Shown here: piece by piece, positions 31,672 through 39,969 of the stretch
Layout of the letters: every line of letters begins with the position of its first letter
Numbering within the stretch: position 1 is the stretch's first letter
Origin: Methanoculleus sp. UBA430
GTDB taxonomy: Archaea > Halobacteriota > Methanomicrobia > Methanomicrobiales > Methanoculleaceae
Reading direction: 5' to 3'
Length of the DNA stretch: 57,205 nt
Assembly: GCF_002506585.1 (NCBI RefSeq)
Contig: NZ_DAXW01000005.1
Coordinates: 15,308 to 72,512, forward strand
Notes under the pieces: generated by a model
Database searches by the model: none
What the model saw: only the letters and a program-made list of their open reading frames with translations
Told to the model about the DNA's origin: nothing
Program-made: the position numbers and the translations under genes

Positions 31672-32280
31672 ATGCCCAAGAAGGTTATCGCGCTGCTCGG
31701 GAGCCCGATCCTCGACGGAAACACCGCTCGCCTCCTCGAGGAGGCTATCCGGGGTGCCGGGGACGCCGGGTGCGAGGTCGAGAAGATCGAGGTCGCGCAG
31801 ATGGATGTCCTGCCCTGCATGGAGTTCTTCCAGTGCAAGGGGAGCGAGACCTGCCTGATCCAGGACGAGATGACGGAGATCTTCCGGAAGTTCCGGGAGA
31901 TGGACGGCCTGATCGTCGCGACGCCGGTGATGACGATGGGCATCCCCGGCAGGCTCAAGTCCTTCATCGACCGGTTCCAGGTCTTCTACATGGCCAAATA
32001 CCACCGGAATCACTCTTTCATCTCCCCCGAACGGCGAAAAGAGCGCAAAATGCTCTTCATATCGATCGCGGGGATGAACATCCCGAACGTCTTTGATGGG
32101 GTCCTGATGACCGCTCATGCGTTCGGGGAGATCATCGACTGCCCCCTCTGGGGCAAGGTGCTCCAGAACGATATGGACACTATCCAGGATATCACCACGC
32201 GGCCGGATGTGATGGAAGCCGCCTACCGGAAGGGGCGTGAACTCGGGCACCTCCTTGCCGGCGGCAACCCCTCACCGTGA
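31672..32280 (+). CDS. Flavodoxin-fold flavoprotein (NADPH-dependent FMN reductase family)
   Basis: The 202-residue protein belongs to the same superfamily as the pair at 28869-30103: VIALLGSPILDGNTARLLEE for the FMN loop, MTMGIPGRLKSFIDRFQVFY, and FISIAGMNIPNVFDGVL. The cysteine region is reduced to CMEFFQCKGSETC, a C-x6-C-x5-C spacing unlike the compact C-x2-C-x2-C cluster site, so cluster binding is uncertain. It is on the opposite strand to the redox operon, with back-to-back promoters in about 150 bases, suggesting shared control. The stop overlaps the end of the convergent CDF gene by nine bases. Confidence 0.8.
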   Translation: MPKKVIALLGSPILDGNTARLLEEAIRGAGDAGCEVEKIEVAQMDVLPCMEFFQCKGSETCLIQDEMTEIFRKFREMDGLIVATPVMTMGIPGRLKSFIDRFQVFYMAKYHRNHSFISPERRKERKMLFISIAGMNIPNVFDGVLMTAHAFGEIIDCPLWGKVLQNDMDTIQDITTRPDVMEAAYRKGRELGHLLAGGNPSP

Positions 32281-33138
32281 GGTGTCGGGCTCGATGTGGA
32301 CGACGACCTCAGCGAGCCCCGGCACCGTCTCTTTGAGCCGCCGCTCCACCTCCTCGGATATATCGTGGGCGCGGGAGACCGGGAGGCCCGGATCAACGAC
32401 GATATGAATATCGGCAAAGATTTCCCCCGGTTTGCCCCGGCACCGGAACTCGTGGTACCCGGCAACCCCGGGAGTGTCCGTCACCACCGCCCGGATGAGG
32501 GCCGGGTCGCAGGGGAGGTTCATCGTGTCGGTGAGGACCTGTGCGGCGTCGTAGAGGATCGAAAGCCCCATCCTCGCGATGAGGAGGCCGATGGCAAACG
32601 CGATGAGCGGGTCGGCCGCCGGGAACCCGAGCCTGACGGCTATAAATCCCCCGATGACCGCGACGGAGACGAAGACGTCGCTTCTGGTGTGCTGGGAGTC
32701 GGCGACCAGGATCTGGCTCTGGTACTCTTCGCCGCGCCGACGTTCGTAGGTGGAGACGGCGATGTTGATCGCGAGCGTCGCGAGCATCACCCCGACGGTG
32801 ACCGCGGTGATATCGGGCGTGACCGGGACGATGAGGCGCCGGTACCCCTCATAGAGGATCCCTGCCGCGGTCAGGAGGAGCATCGCCCCGATGACGAGCG
32901 TCCCGAGCGTCTCGATCTTGCCGTGGCCGTAGGGATGCTCCGGGTCGGGAGGCCTCCCTGCAAAGTAGAGGGCGACGATCCCGACGACGTTTGAGAACGA
33001 GTCGAACCCCGAGTGGAAGGCATCGGCCACCATGCTCACCGATCCGGCGAGCAGGCCGAAGATCGCTTTTGCGAGTGCAACGGCAAGATTCAGCGCGAGG
33101 ACGAGGATGAAGACTCGCTGCACCCGGTTACCTTGCAT
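32272..33138 (-). CDS. Cation diffusion facilitator metal exporter
   Basis: The 288-residue membrane protein has six predicted helices and the CDF metal site: HSGFDS in helix 2 and DSQHTRSD in helix 5 supply the His/Asp residues, with HPYGHGK between. The C-terminal cytoplasmic ferredoxin-like domain (HEFRCRGKPGEIFADIHIVV) has His residues that bind regulatory metal. CDF proteins export Zn, Fe, Mn or Co in exchange for protons. The HxxxD/DxxxD pattern (H in TM2, D in TM5) cannot settle which metal. It is transcribed alone. Confidence 0.9.
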   Translation of the reverse strand: MQGNRVQRVFILVLALNLAVALAKAIFGLLAGSVSMVADAFHSGFDSFSNVVGIVALYFAGRPPDPEHPYGHGKIETLGTLVIGAMLLLTAAGILYEGYRRLIVPVTPDITAVTVGVMLATLAINIAVSTYERRRGEEYQSQILVADSQHTRSDVFVSVAVIGGFIAVRLGFPAADPLIAFAIGLLIARMGLSILYDAAQVLTDTMNLPCDPALIRAVVTDTPGVAGYHEFRCRGKPGEIFADIHIVVDPGLPVSRAHDISEEVERRLKETVPGLAEVVVHIEPDTSR

Positions 33139-33226
33139 GCCTCCCGGTAGTGGCGCTCCCCCGGGATAGGGTTTCCGGCGATAGTGGTGAAAGGTTTAAT
33201 AGGACCCTTTTCGAAATGATCCATCT

Positions 33227-33727
33227 ATGCCGACTGATGAGAACGCTCAGAACGCGTATGCCGGGGAGTCCCAGGCGAACAGGAAATACTCGGTCTTTGC
33301 CGAGAAAGCAGCCGCCGAGGGCTACCCCACGGTAGGAAAACTCTTCCGGGCGGCGAGCGAGGCGGAAGCCATCCACGCAAAGCGCCTCCTCTTCATCTTG
33401 AACGCCGTCGGGAGCACCGAGGAGAACCTCAAAGGTGCGATGGAGGGGGAGAACCACGAGTTCATGGAGATGTATCCCCCGTTCGTCGCCGAGGCGAAGA
33501 AGGAGCGGAAGAACGAGGCCGCGATCGTCTTCACCCACGCCATGAAGGCCGAAGAGGTGCACGCGAACCTCTACCTCCAGGCGCTCGAGGCCGTCCGGGA
33601 AGGAAACGACCTCGACGTGGGGGCGATCTACCTCTGCCCGGTCTGCGGCAACATCGAGATCGGGGCGGCACCGGAGAAGTGCCCGATCTGCGGGGTTCCG
33701 GCACGGATGTTCCGCGAGATCCAGTAA
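33227..33727 (+). CDS. Rubrerythrin
   Basis: The 166-residue protein reduces hydrogen peroxide. The diiron domain has AYAGESQANRKY, AASEAEAIHAKR, GENHEFMEMYP and MKAEEVHANLY, giving the Glu and His ligands in the usual order; the C-terminal rubredoxin domain is YLCPVCGNIE and EKCPICGVP. A TATA-like TTTAATAGG (33195-33203) lies 24 bases before the start, and TCTCTTTTTC follows the stop as a likely terminator. It fits the oxygen-defence theme of this part of the window. Confidence 0.95.
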   Translation: MPTDENAQNAYAGESQANRKYSVFAEKAAAEGYPTVGKLFRAASEAEAIHAKRLLFILNAVGSTEENLKGAMEGENHEFMEMYPPFVAEAKKERKNEAAIVFTHAMKAEEVHANLYLQALEAVREGNDLDVGAIYLCPVCGNIEIGAAPEKCPICGVPARMFREIQ

Positions 33728-33784
33728 CTCTCTTTTTCGTCTTCCCCGTTGCGCCCGGGTTTTGCGGGCCGGTCACCCTCATAA

Positions 33785-33793
33785 CATAAATAG
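33785..33793 (+). promoter_or_regulatory. TATA box of the thioredoxin reductase fusion gene
   Basis: CATAAATAG lies 24 bases upstream of the ATG at 33817. Confidence 0.5.
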
Positions 33794-33816
33794 GGCTCCT
33801 GAGATACTCAACTTCC

Positions 33817-34992
33817 ATGGCAGGCGTGAAGGTCTACACAACGGAGAGCTGCCCCTACTGCCGGATGGTCGAGACGTTCTTCCGGAAGCACGGCGTCGAG
33901 TACGAGCACGTCGACGTCGGGAAGGACCGCGAGGCGGCCCGGGAGATGATCCGGGTTTCGGGACAGCGGGGGGTGCCGGTCACCGTCTTCGGCGACGAGG
34001 TGATCGTCGGGTTCGATACGAAGAGGCTCAAGGAACTCTTCGGAACGCCGATCGGGAAGGCGGTCTACGATGTCGCCATCGTGGGCGCAGGACCTGCCGG
34101 GCTGACCGCCGCGGTCTACTCCGCCCGGAAACTCTTGAAGACCGTCGTCATAGCGGAGAACATCGGCGGCCAGGCAGCCTGGAGCTGGGCGATCGAGAAC
34201 TACATGGGGTTCTCGACGATCTCGGGAGGGGAACTCCTCCACAAGTTCGAGGAGCAGGTCCGGGGGCTCGACGTCCGTCTCGAGCTCGACAGCGTCCGGA
34301 GCATCGAGCGAGAGGACGACTCCTTCGTCGTCCGGATGGTCACGGAGAACGTCTACCGCTGCCGGACGGTCATTCTTGCCTCGGGGAAGGAACCCCGGAG
34401 ACTGGGGCTCCCGGGTGAGGACCGGCTGATGGGGAGGGGCGTCTCCATCTGTGCGATCTGCGATGCCCCGCTCTTCCGTGATAAGCCCGTCGCCGTCGTC
34501 GGCGGCGGCAACGCGGCACTCCAGACCGCCATCGAGATGAAGAAGTTCGCGAGGTCCGTGGTTCTGGTCGCCCGGAGCGCCCTCCGGTGCGACGAGGTTT
34601 ACGTTGCCCGGGCCGAGGAGGCGGGTATCCGGACCTTCCTCAACCATGAGGTGACGGAGCTCCACGGTGAGGCGGCCCTGACCGGGATCACGATCCGCGA
34701 CCACGAGACCGGGGAGGAGACGGCCCTTGACGTGGACGGGCTCTTCCTCGCGATCGGGCTTGTGCCGAACACGCGGTTCCTGGGAGACCTCGTGGCCCTG
34801 AATGAGCGCAACGAGATCCTCATCGACGAGAACGGTCACACGAACGTTCCCGGGATCTTTGCGGCCGGGGACGCGACCTGCGTCAAGGCCAAACAGATCA
34901 TCGTCGCCGCCGGGGATGGGGCGAAGGCGGCGCTCTCGGCACACGAGTATCTCGAGAGCGAACGGGGAGAAGAACAGACCGTCTGTGCGTGA
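33817..34992 (+). CDS. Glutaredoxin-thioredoxin reductase fusion
   Basis: Residues 1-78 are a glutaredoxin-like domain (VYTTESCPYCRMVETFF with C12-x-x-C15, cis-Pro in RGVPVTVFG). Residues 84-391 are a low-molecular-weight thioredoxin reductase: FAD motif DVAIVGAGPAGLTAAVYS, active site ICAIC (C212, C215) followed by DAPLF, NAD(P) motif VVGGGNAALQTA and FAD closing motif GIFAAGDAT. The reductase would pass electrons from NAD(P)H or F420H2 through its dithiol to the fused glutaredoxin. The pyridine nucleotide loop (ARSALRCDEV) lacks the usual HRR NADPH clamp, so the donor may be unusual. It stands between rubrerythrin and the arsenic unit. Confidence 0.9.
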   Translation: MAGVKVYTTESCPYCRMVETFFRKHGVEYEHVDVGKDREAAREMIRVSGQRGVPVTVFGDEVIVGFDTKRLKELFGTPIGKAVYDVAIVGAGPAGLTAAVYSARKLLKTVVIAENIGGQAAWSWAIENYMGFSTISGGELLHKFEEQVRGLDVRLELDSVRSIEREDDSFVVRMVTENVYRCRTVILASGKEPRRLGLPGEDRLMGRGVSICAICDAPLFRDKPVAVVGGGNAALQTAIEMKKFARSVVLVARSALRCDEVYVARAEEAGIRTFLNHEVTELHGEAALTGITIRDHETGEETALDVDGLFLAIGLVPNTRFLGDLVALNERNEILIDENGHTNVPGIFAAGDATCVKAKQIIVAAGDGAKAALSAHEYLESERGEEQTVCA

Positions 34993-35050
34993 AGGCCGCG
35001 GGGGTCCATCCCCCCGCTTCACCCCGGCGGTGGCCACCGCCATCAGTATT

Positions 35051-35075
35051 TTCAGAAATTTCTGAATATTCAGAA
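35051..35075 (+). promoter_or_regulatory. Candidate operator with three alternating 7-base half-sites
   Basis: TTCAGAA (35051-35057), TTCTGAA (35060-35066) and TTCAGAA (35069-35075) are spaced by AT and TA. Each neighbouring pair makes a perfect 16-base palindrome, and the two palindromes share the middle half-site. The TATA-like CTATATG (35079-35085) begins four bases later, so a bound repressor would cover the promoter of the AbrB-ArsM unit. Confidence 0.7.
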
Positions 35076-35116
35076 TGTCTATATGCTCAGGGTGCCAACC
35101 CTGATCCGTGAGCAGT

Positions 35117-35398
35117 ATGGAAGATACTCCAAACGTTGAGCGAAGGTCCTCCTGCGCCGGGGCCTGCACGATCGAGGCGGTCGTGAGCGTCGACGCACGG
35201 GGGCAGGTGGTACTCCCGAAGGAGATCCGCGACCGTGCGGGGATCGCACCCGGCGACCGGCTTGCGGTCGTCTTCTGGGAGAAGGAAGGGGACGTCTGCT
35301 GCATCACGCTGATCAAGGCGAGCCACTTCAACGGCATGGTGACGACGCTGCTCTCTCCCATGGCGGAAGATCTCGCAGGCAGAGGAGAACAGGACTGA
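35117..35398 (+). CDS. AbrB/SpoVT-type transcription regulator next to arsM
   Basis: The 93-residue protein has a swapped-hairpin AbrB DNA-binding domain: VVSVDARGQVVLPKEIRDRA then GIAPGDRLAVVFWEKEG. Before it stands SSCAGACTI with two cysteines (13 and 17), and CC follows in the last strand (DVCCIT), positions that could bind As(III) or sense redox state. Starts are ATG 35117 and GTG 35108. The next gene, an arsenite methyltransferase, follows after 15 bases, and the three-half-site operator lies just upstream, so it probably controls its own operon. AbrB-type arsenic regulators of this sort are not ArsR proteins. Confidence 0.75.
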   Translation: MEDTPNVERRSSCAGACTIEAVVSVDARGQVVLPKEIRDRAGIAPGDRLAVVFWEKEGDVCCITLIKASHFNGMVTTLLSPMAEDLAGRGEQD

Positions 35399-35413
35399 CC
35401 GGGAGGTATCGAT

Positions 35414-36268
35414 ATGAAGAAGGAAGACATTCACAAACAGGTGCGCACCGCCTATGGGCAGGTTGCCCGGCAGGGCGGGTGCGGGTGCAGCACCGGGTGC
35501 TGCGGCACCGGTATGACGGCAGATTCGGTGAGTCTCGGGCTCGGCTACTCGGAGGAAGACCTCGCACAGGTGCCGGAGGGCGCGAACCTGGGGCTCGGGT
35601 GCGGCAACCCGGTGGCGCTCGCCTCTCTCCGGGAGGGGGAGGTCGTCCTCGACCTGGGGTCGGGGGCGGGGTTCGACTCCTTCCTTGCGGCGGAACGGGT
35701 CGGCCCGGCGGGCCGGGTCATCGGGGTCGACATGACGCACGATATGCTTGATAAGGCGCGGGAAAACGCGAAGCGCGGCGGCCGCACGAACGTGGAGTTC
35801 CGCCTCGGCGAGATCGAGCACCTGCCGGTGGCGGACGCCTCGGTCGACGTGGTCATCTCGAACTGCGTCATCAACCTCTCCCCCGATAAACCGCAGGTCT
35901 TTCGAGAGGCGTTCCGGGCCCTCCGCCCCGGCGGGAGGCTCATGGTCTCCGACATCGTGCTCGCGGCACCGCTCCCGGCAGAGGTCCGGGACTCGGCGCT
36001 CCTCTACAACAGCTGCGTTGCAGGAGCATTGCTCAAGACCGAATACCTCGGCCATATCGCCGGTGCGGGCTTTACGGAGGTCACGGTCCAGGGTGAGACG
36101 GTCTTCCCGCTCGAGCATATCGTGAGCGAGCCGGACCTCGCCGCGATCCTCGAGGGCGTGGCCCTCAATGAGGGCGGGAGGGCGTCGCTTGAGAAGAGCA
36201 TCGTGAGCATCAAGGTCGCCGCCAGGAAACCGGCGGGCTGCACCTGCACCTGCGGCGGGACGCGGTAA
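35414..36268 (+). CDS. arsM: Arsenite S-adenosylmethionine methyltransferase
   Basis: The 284-residue protein is a class I methyltransferase with VVLDLGSGAGFDSFLAAERV for SAM and the three cysteines of ArsM enzymes at 63 (GLGCGNP), 151 (SNCVINLSPDK) and 201 (YNSCVAGA). These match the As(III)-binding triad of characterised ArsM proteins in order and spacing. Extra cysteine clusters at the N-terminus (GGCGCSTGCCG) and the C-terminus (CTCTCGG) may carry arsenic to the site. It has a ribosome binding site GGGAGGT and forms a two-gene operon with the AbrB regulator. A T-run (CCGTTTTTAC) follows. Confidence 0.9.
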   Translation: MKKEDIHKQVRTAYGQVARQGGCGCSTGCCGTGMTADSVSLGLGYSEEDLAQVPEGANLGLGCGNPVALASLREGEVVLDLGSGAGFDSFLAAERVGPAGRVIGVDMTHDMLDKARENAKRGGRTNVEFRLGEIEHLPVADASVDVVISNCVINLSPDKPQVFREAFRALRPGGRLMVSDIVLAAPLPAEVRDSALLYNSCVAGALLKTEYLGHIAGAGFTEVTVQGETVFPLEHIVSEPDLAAILEGVALNEGGRASLEKSIVSIKVAARKPAGCTCTCGGTR

Positions 36269-36317
36269 CCCGCTCCGTTTTTACGCGGGCCTCTCCCGGT
36301 CCCCCGGGAGAGGGGGG

Positions 36318-37700
36318 CTACCTCTCGATCCCGAGGTCTTCGAGGTCCGCAACGTAGAATCCTTCGGCCCGAAGCGCTGCCTTGCCCTCGATGGTGCGGG
36401 CAGCGATGCCGGTGGTCGTCGGCCGGACAAGGGCCTTCACGAGAGGTATCTTCTCCTCCAGGGTGGCAAGGATGCCGTGCGCCTCGGAAAGCGAGAGGTC
36501 GCGGTTCTTGATCTCGACGGCGAGGTTCCCCTCCGGGCCAAGGGCGAGAAGGTCGATCTCGTCCCCCCGGCGATTCCACCAGGGGCCGATCTCCTCGTAC
36601 CCCTTCTCGAGGTCACGGGCGAGGAGGATTCGCAACATCTCCTCGAAGGCCAGGCCTGAGAAACCCCGCCACTCCCGGAGGATTCGGTCCTTTAAGAGGT
36701 CGAAGCGGCCGCTCTCGTACAGGCTCATGTTCCGATAGATGTAGTGCGCATAGAACCGGAAGAAGTTGTCCGCAAAGACGTACCTGCCCATCTTCGAGCG
36801 TTTTCCCCGCTCGGTGACCGGGACCCGGTAATCGACGACCCCGAGGAGGTCGACAAGGTCGTGCAGGTACGGGGGGAGCGAGGTCGGGGGGAGGCGAACA
36901 ACGTCGGCAATCTCCTTCTGGGTTCTCTTCCCCATGGCGATAGCAGCGAGGATCTCGTAGTAGGTCGCGTGCTCCCGCCCGAACTCCTCGATCACAACAT
37001 CACTCATCTCCCGGCGGAGGGGAGCGAGGTCGTTCAGGATGAGTCGATCGAGGGCGCTATCGAGGTCGGTGCACTCATACTTCTCAAGGAAGGTGTAATA
37101 GTAGATCGTCCCGCCGAAGAGGAGGTAGAGGTCGAGTTGCTCTGCCGGGTCCCGGACACCCAGGTCGTCGAGGATCGTAAGGCACTCCCGGGGGCCGAAC
37201 GGACGAAGCGTCAGGATGTTGTCGGCCCGCCGGAAGAGGGGGGCGTTTCCTTCGAGAAAGATCTCCCGGATCATCCCGACCGACGAACCCGAGACGATGA
37301 TGAAGAGGTACGCGTTCTGCCTCTTTGTGTCCCAGAACCGCTGCATCTGGGAGATAAACGAGGGGTGGATCTTGAGGAACCGCTGAAACTCATCGAAGAC
37401 GACGATCAGGGGCTGATCGTAGGAGAAGAGGAACTCCAGAAGTGCTTCTGGAGTGTCGGCCCTGATGTAGGCGGGGAGGTCGAGCGCCTCTGCCGTCAAC
37501 CTCCAGAACTCCTCCATGAGGGCTTCGATACTCTTGTTCGCATCGACATAGAAGTAGAGGGCCGGTTTTCCCCTGCAGAACTCCCTGATCAGCTCGGTCT
37601 TGCCAACCCTTCGTCTGCCGGTGACGACGAGAAAGGAGGGGGCCCGGGCGTAGAGGTGCTCCATCAGCTGGAGTTCCCGCTCCCTGCCATAAAACTTCAT
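36318..37700 (-). CDS. Archaeal AAA ATPase with DUF234 domain (second copy)
   Basis: The 460-residue protein is a paralogue of the ATPase at 6783. It has Walker A FLVVTGRRRVGKTELIREF, Walker B LIVVFDEFQRFL, sensor FIIVSGSSVGMI, a winged-helix segment (AIAMGKRTQKEIADVVRL) and the nuclease-like end GDEIDLLAL with LAVEIKNRDL. The start is ATG 37700, where MKFYGRERELQLM matches the family's beginning. The 40 bases upstream are almost only A and T (TTGATATAATTATTATAAAT), a strong promoter-like stretch between this gene and a divergent one. Function as for the other copy: unknown, possibly element- or defence-related. Confidence 0.85.
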   Translation of the reverse strand: MKFYGRERELQLMEHLYARAPSFLVVTGRRRVGKTELIREFCRGKPALYFYVDANKSIEALMEEFWRLTAEALDLPAYIRADTPEALLEFLFSYDQPLIVVFDEFQRFLKIHPSFISQMQRFWDTKRQNAYLFIIVSGSSVGMIREIFLEGNAPLFRRADNILTLRPFGPRECLTILDDLGVRDPAEQLDLYLLFGGTIYYYTFLEKYECTDLDSALDRLILNDLAPLRREMSDVVIEEFGREHATYYEILAAIAMGKRTQKEIADVVRLPPTSLPPYLHDLVDLLGVVDYRVPVTERGKRSKMGRYVFADNFFRFYAHYIYRNMSLYESGRFDLLKDRILREWRGFSGLAFEEMLRILLARDLEKGYEEIGPWWNRRGDEIDLLALGPEGNLAVEIKNRDLSLSEAHGILATLEEKIPLVKALVRPTTTGIAARTIEGKAALRAEGFYVADLEDLGIER

Positions 37701-37840
37701 AGTGATTATTGATATAATTATTATAAATATAATCATTATGGTGCCGTCGCCCGGAGACACCCTTATCTCTGAGAACGACGATTCCCCGCCATGGATCGGT
37801 CGGGGGCACTTGCGGTTCTCCTCCCCGGGGAGCGGGCCGG

Positions 37841-38425
37841 GTGATCGAGGAGCATCTCCGGGCGAGGACGAACGGGATGCTCGCTCGGGTGGCAGGCCTC
37901 GTCGCCTGGACCGGGGCGACCCCGAACACCCTCACCCTGCTCGGGTTCTTCGGGATGGCCGGTGCCGGCATCCTCTGCGCCTCAGGATCGTTCTTTCTTG
38001 CCGGAGTCACTGTTGCCGCGTCGTGCATCTTTGACGCGCTCGATGGGGCGCTCGCCCGGGTGACCGGCGCCACTTCAATCTTCGGCGCGTTCTTCGACTC
38101 GTTCCTGGACCGCTACGCCGAGGCGGCGGTCTACGCCGGGCTCCTCGTCTACTACGCGGGAGCAGGAACCCCCTGGGGCATCGAGGCCGCCTTCGCCGCC
38201 GCGATCGGGTCGCTGATGGTCAGTTATGCACGGGCCCGGGCTGAGGGGCTTGGGATCGCGTGCCGGGCCGGCCTCTTCGCCCGGCCGGAACGGCTCGCGG
38301 TCATCATCGCCGGCCTCGTCACCGGCTTCATCCTCCCGGCGCTCATCCTCCTCGCGGTCGGCACGAACGCCACCGCGGTGCGAAGGCTCCTCGCTGTCCG
38401 GGGGGCGGCAGGTCCAGGCCCCTGA
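37841..38425 (+). CDS. CDP-alcohol phosphatidyltransferase
   Basis: The 194-residue membrane enzyme starts with GTG at 37841 and has the family signature DALDGALARVTGATSIFGAF followed by FDSFLDR, that is D-x2-D-G-x2-A-R-x8-G-x3-D-x3-D with all acidic residues. Such enzymes transfer a phospholipid headgroup, in archaea for example inositol phosphate, glycerol phosphate or serine to CDP-archaeol. Six membrane helices fit. The substrate cannot be decided; the archaeal inositol or glycerol types are candidates. Its stop abuts the end of the lipoprotein gene on the other strand. Confidence 0.85.
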   Translation: MIEEHLRARTNGMLARVAGLVAWTGATPNTLTLLGFFGMAGAGILCASGSFFLAGVTVAASCIFDALDGALARVTGATSIFGAFFDSFLDRYAEAAVYAGLLVYYAGAGTPWGIEAAFAAAIGSLMVSYARARAEGLGIACRAGLFARPERLAVIIAGLVTGFILPALILLAVGTNATAVRRLLAVRGAAGPGP

Positions 38426-38878
38426 TCAGGCCACTTGCACCTCCGTCGTCCGGTCGAAGGGGACCTCGAAGGTCGCGATGCCGTAGTCGAAGACGCCCGT
38501 TCCGCTCACCCGGAGCGTGATCGCCCCATTCGAGAGACCCTGGAGGAGCGCCTGGACAAGCCGCAGGTTATCGACGGTCACCGGGATCGAGACGGTGGTC
38601 GTCCCCCGCGGCCGGACGGAGAACCCTCCCCGCTCCCCGTGCGCGAGGAAGACCCATTGCCCATCGTCGAGGAAGGAGACGTTGAACGCGACCCGGTTCA
38701 GGGTGGCGCCGATGGGGTTGGGGTTCTCGATGGTGACCTGCAGCGAGAGGTCGACGCTCTGCAGGGTGACGTTCTCGACTGTGACGTTCTCGACGGTGAC
38801 GGTCGGCTCCTGGAGCGGGGGGGCCGCACACCCGGCGCTGCAGAGCAGGACGGCGACGATGACGGCGAGAGATCGCAT
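38426..38878 (-). CDS. LEA-14/WHy-domain lipoprotein
   Basis: The 150-residue product has a signal peptide with lipobox (LLCSAGC, Cys17), then VTVENVTVENVTLQSVDLSL, a water-stress WHy or LEA-2 type beta sandwich with IENPNPIGATLNRVAFNVSF and the ending FEVPFDRTTEV. LEA-2 proteins bind surfaces or stabilise proteins under stress; in archaea they are membrane-anchored with unknown role. A small direct repeat (TVENVTVENV) begins the mature part. It follows the DUF2341 gene after 14 bases and both are exported. Confidence 0.8.
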   Translation of the reverse strand: MRSLAVIVAVLLCSAGCAAPPLQEPTVTVENVTVENVTLQSVDLSLQVTIENPNPIGATLNRVAFNVSFLDDGQWVFLAHGERGGFSVRPRGTTTVSIPVTVDNLRLVQALLQGLSNGAITLRVSGTGVFDYGIATFEVPFDRTTEVQVA

Positions 38879-38892
38879 GCCTTTCGCCCCCT

Positions 38893-39921
38893 TTATGAGC
38901 TCCCTCCATAGGAGAGCACCGGTTCGACGGGGGAAAACCTCCCAACAACGATGTTGTCGGCGTAGAAGTGGTGCGGGTCGCCGGAGGCCCATGCGGACGA
39001 CCCGATCAGCGCGACGTCGGTGAAGACCGTCCCGGCCGGGACCGGCGCTCCGTCGGCGAACCGGAGCGGCGCCTGCCCGAGGTGCTCGCCGTCCACCCAC
39101 GCGTCTTCGGTGGCGTTCTGGGGGTCCAGGATGACTTTGACGTGGTACCAGGTATCGGTCTCTGCCCGGGCATCGGCGGAGAAGTTCCGGTGGGTGCCGT
39201 CGTAGTGCTGCATGGAGCCGTTCCGGAGGTGGAAGGCGTAGAGCCGGTCGGTCTCGTTCCAGGCCTGGAGGTAGCCCGAGCCGCACCACCGCCCGAACTC
39301 GCTGACCCGGAAGTCGCCCTCGATGACGATGGGCCCGGAGGAGATGTTCGCAAGGCAGACCCGGTTGTTCGCGAGGTGCCGGAGGTCGGGCTCGGAGACG
39401 TTGATATCTCCGGCGTATGCGCCGTCGCGGACGACCCCCGACTGGACAATGGCGCTGGAACCGCAGAACGACCACCGCGAGAGGTTGCCCCGCTCGTAGT
39501 CCTCAAAGAAGAGGAAGACGGCGTCGGGATCGCTCGCGTCCCGGGCTGCCGGGTTGCCGTAGAGCATGGTGATCGCGGTCGCGTTCGCCGGGAGGGCGAG
39601 CCAGACGCGGGCGTGAGCGCCGTCAGTGACGTTCTCGGTCCAGTGGGGGATGGCGGTCCCGCTCCTGTCCACGAACCGGATGTCGGCGAAGTCCGGCCGC
39701 ATCCCCGGGAGGTAGGTGGCGTTGAAGGCGACCGCAAGCCCGTCGACCCCGGAGGGGTTCGCGACCGAGATCTCCTGCTCCCGGGCGGAGGTCTCGACGG
39801 TCGTCGTGATGCCGGAGGCATCCGTGACGAGGACGTCGGCGGGCGCCGGGACGGCCCCCGCGGGGGCGATGAGGAGCAGCACGACGGCTCCCCCGATGAG
39901 AACGATCCAGCCGTTATCCAT
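38893..39921 (-). CDS. Secreted DUF2341/LamG-like protein
   Basis: This 342-residue protein has an N-terminal signal (WIVLIGGAVVLLLIAPAGAV). Residues 40-135 match DUF2341 (LPGMRPDFADIRFVDRSGTA, IPHWTENVTDGAHARVWLAL, MLYGNP), a carbohydrate-binding-like module seen in archaeal surface proteins. The remainder, from FFEDYERGNLSRWSF to DNIVVGRFSPVEPV, resembles a concanavalin-like sandwich. Many N-x-S/T sites suggest glycosylation. It lacks a C-terminal anchor, so it is released or bound by other cell-surface proteins. Transcribed toward the LEA-type lipoprotein. Confidence 0.8.
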   Translation of the reverse strand: MDNGWIVLIGGAVVLLLIAPAGAVPAPADVLVTDASGITTTVETSAREQEISVANPSGVDGLAVAFNATYLPGMRPDFADIRFVDRSGTAIPHWTENVTDGAHARVWLALPANATAITMLYGNPAARDASDPDAVFLFFEDYERGNLSRWSFCGSSAIVQSGVVRDGAYAGDINVSEPDLRHLANNRVCLANISSGPIVIEGDFRVSEFGRWCGSGYLQAWNETDRLYAFHLRNGSMQHYDGTHRNFSADARAETDTWYHVKVILDPQNATEDAWVDGEHLGQAPLRFADGAPVPAGTVFTDVALIGSSAWASGDPHHFYADNIVVGRFSPVEPVLSYGGSS

Positions 39922-39969
39922 GGTGGCGTTCCCTTACATCCCCGACCTATATCCATGTAGCGCACCCCA

